Part shown: positions 63,160 through 64,000 of the stretch, piece after piece | How positions within the stretch are numbered: the stretch's first letter is position 1 | How the letters are laid out: every line of letters starts with the position of its first letter | Assembly (NCBI RefSeq): GCF_963855985.1 | Contig: NC_087109.1 | Span: 9,940,001 to 10,004,000, forward strand | Length of the DNA: 64,000 bases | From: Ostrinia nubilalis | Lineage: Eukaryota > Arthropoda > Insecta > Lepidoptera > Crambidae | Direction of reading: 5' to 3' | Program-made: the position numbers and the translations under genes | The notes under the pieces: model-generated | Told to the model about the DNA's origin: nothing | Databases searched by the model: none | The model's input: the letters and a program-made list of their open reading frames with translations, nothing else

Positions 63160-64000
63160 ATGCGTGGCATAATGACTTGCGCATTCAAATAAGCTGTAAT
63201 GTACTTATAGGAGTACATCAGTATTACGAGCTTCATTGTTTGAATTTGACAAAGCAAGGAATGTTTTGTGTGAATTTACATGATACACGCTGAGTACGTG
63301 CCATTTTGGTTCAATAAATTCTGTCAAATTATTTATATTGTGTTAAACTATGATTGAACCAAATAAATGATTTTTCTTTCTTTCTATTGGATTTTGATGA
63401 AAACACAAAAATGCAGAATCCGGTATACATTACAGATAAAGCCAATTGCAGGTATACATACAAGTATTGATGATGAATCAGCTCATTACCTGGAAAAATA
63501 AAAACACTACATTAGTAAATGATTAGGTGAAAATCCAAGGCATGTGAGAAGGTAGTAGTAGCATATCGTCTTTATTTGAACTCGCTCAAAGGATCGTTGG
63601 TTCAATCCTTGATTGTGTCAATTCCTGAAGGTGAGAGGCAATTGCATTAGAGAGAGCCAGGGAGCAAATATGTCAAAATAATTAAATACATACTTATTTG
63701 TTTTGGTTACTGTGCATATACAGTTGGACTCGAGCACCTGTCTAGCACCCTAGCTATCACGGTTCATGAGATACAGCCTGGTGGCCCTTGCCCCACGAAT
63801 AACTTGTGCTAGTGTGAACTAGAAAATACTCGTACCATCGTAAAAATAGAATACATATCTATACAAAAATGTGTTACCAAGGAAATCTCTCTAAATCCAC
63901 TAGATTTATACCTCTATCTTTTTGAGAAGAGAATATTGATAAAATAGTGTCGACAAAAGTATGTTATTCCAAAAAAGTCGCACTTTTACCAGCTTTCGGA
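63160..64000. other. No recognised gene or repeat
   Basis: AT-rich DNA. A B-box-like ttggttcaatccttg near 63597 is too weak to call. Confidence 0.35.

Overview
The window looks like non-model insect nuclear DNA, almost certainly from a moth or butterfly. It is AT-rich and intron-like, and dense with repeat families I recognise as typical of Lepidoptera. These include Helitron-like elements with a 5' TCctactaatattataaa end and a 3' ...CCGCGGGC..CTAGt end, tRNA-derived SINEs with an (AAATA)/(TTTA) tail, RTE-type LINE tails ending in (ATG)n, jockey/CR1-type LINEs, and many MITEs. Nothing suggests bacterial organisation: there are no operons, no ribosome-binding sites and no CRISPR array. Most long reading frames are transposon-derived or accidental.

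One host gene is supported, on the minus strand. A short first coding exon (30946-30985, with 5' leader to about 31481) encodes the start of a signal peptide and ends at a consensus GTAAGT donor in phase 1. A second exon (4804-5280) starts after a good polypyrimidine/CAG acceptor in the same phase. Together they complete a hydrophobic signal sequence, followed by a charged prodomain of about 110 residues, a KGKRRVKR furin-like site and the first part of what looks like a CUB domain. That exon also ends at a GTAAGT donor in phase 1, so the gene runs off the left edge. A secreted or type I membrane CUB protein (possibly Neto-like) is my best reading. The intervening 25.7-kb intron is largely a graveyard of nested transposons.

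Layout. 1-1922: 3' part of a LINE with RT domain. 2.2-2.9 kb: Helitron-like copies. 4.8-5.3 kb: CUB exon. 5.3-16.6 kb: LINE tails, SINEs and MITEs, including a Helitron with a nested MITE and an RTE tail with a 12-bp target duplication. 16.9-18.4 kb: Helitron-like units. 18.6-20.2 kb: a giant palindrome made of two 5' halves of a Tc1-type transposon. 22.2-23.3 kb: a decayed hAT-like element with a perfect 8-bp target duplication. 26.6-28.1 kb: nested MITEs. 28.7-30.1 kb: an inverted-repeat element enclosing a G-run minisatellite. 30.9-31.5 kb: first exon and promoter region of the CUB gene.

Upstream of the gene: 34.7-35.6 kb holds a collapsed PIF/Harbinger transposon with a transposase exon and a convergent MADF-like exon. 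36-43 kb is mostly unassigned AT-rich DNA with MITEs and homeodomain-site-rich stretches. 43.7-47.4 kb carries two TTAA-flanked piggyBac-like non-autonomous elements. 52.2-56.6 kb is a nearly full-length LINE (ORF1 + ORF2, minus strand), itself interrupted by a small LINE insertion. 57-64 kb holds LINE/RTE tails, a SINE, a palindromic TA-flanked MITE and a CAGGG-ended hAT-like element.

I do not see a new defence or metabolic system. The strongest second-look items are the signal peptide split over a transposon-filled intron, the G-run minisatellite inside a palindromic element, the head-to-head Tc1 half-elements, the Harbinger/MADF pair and the two TTAA elements.
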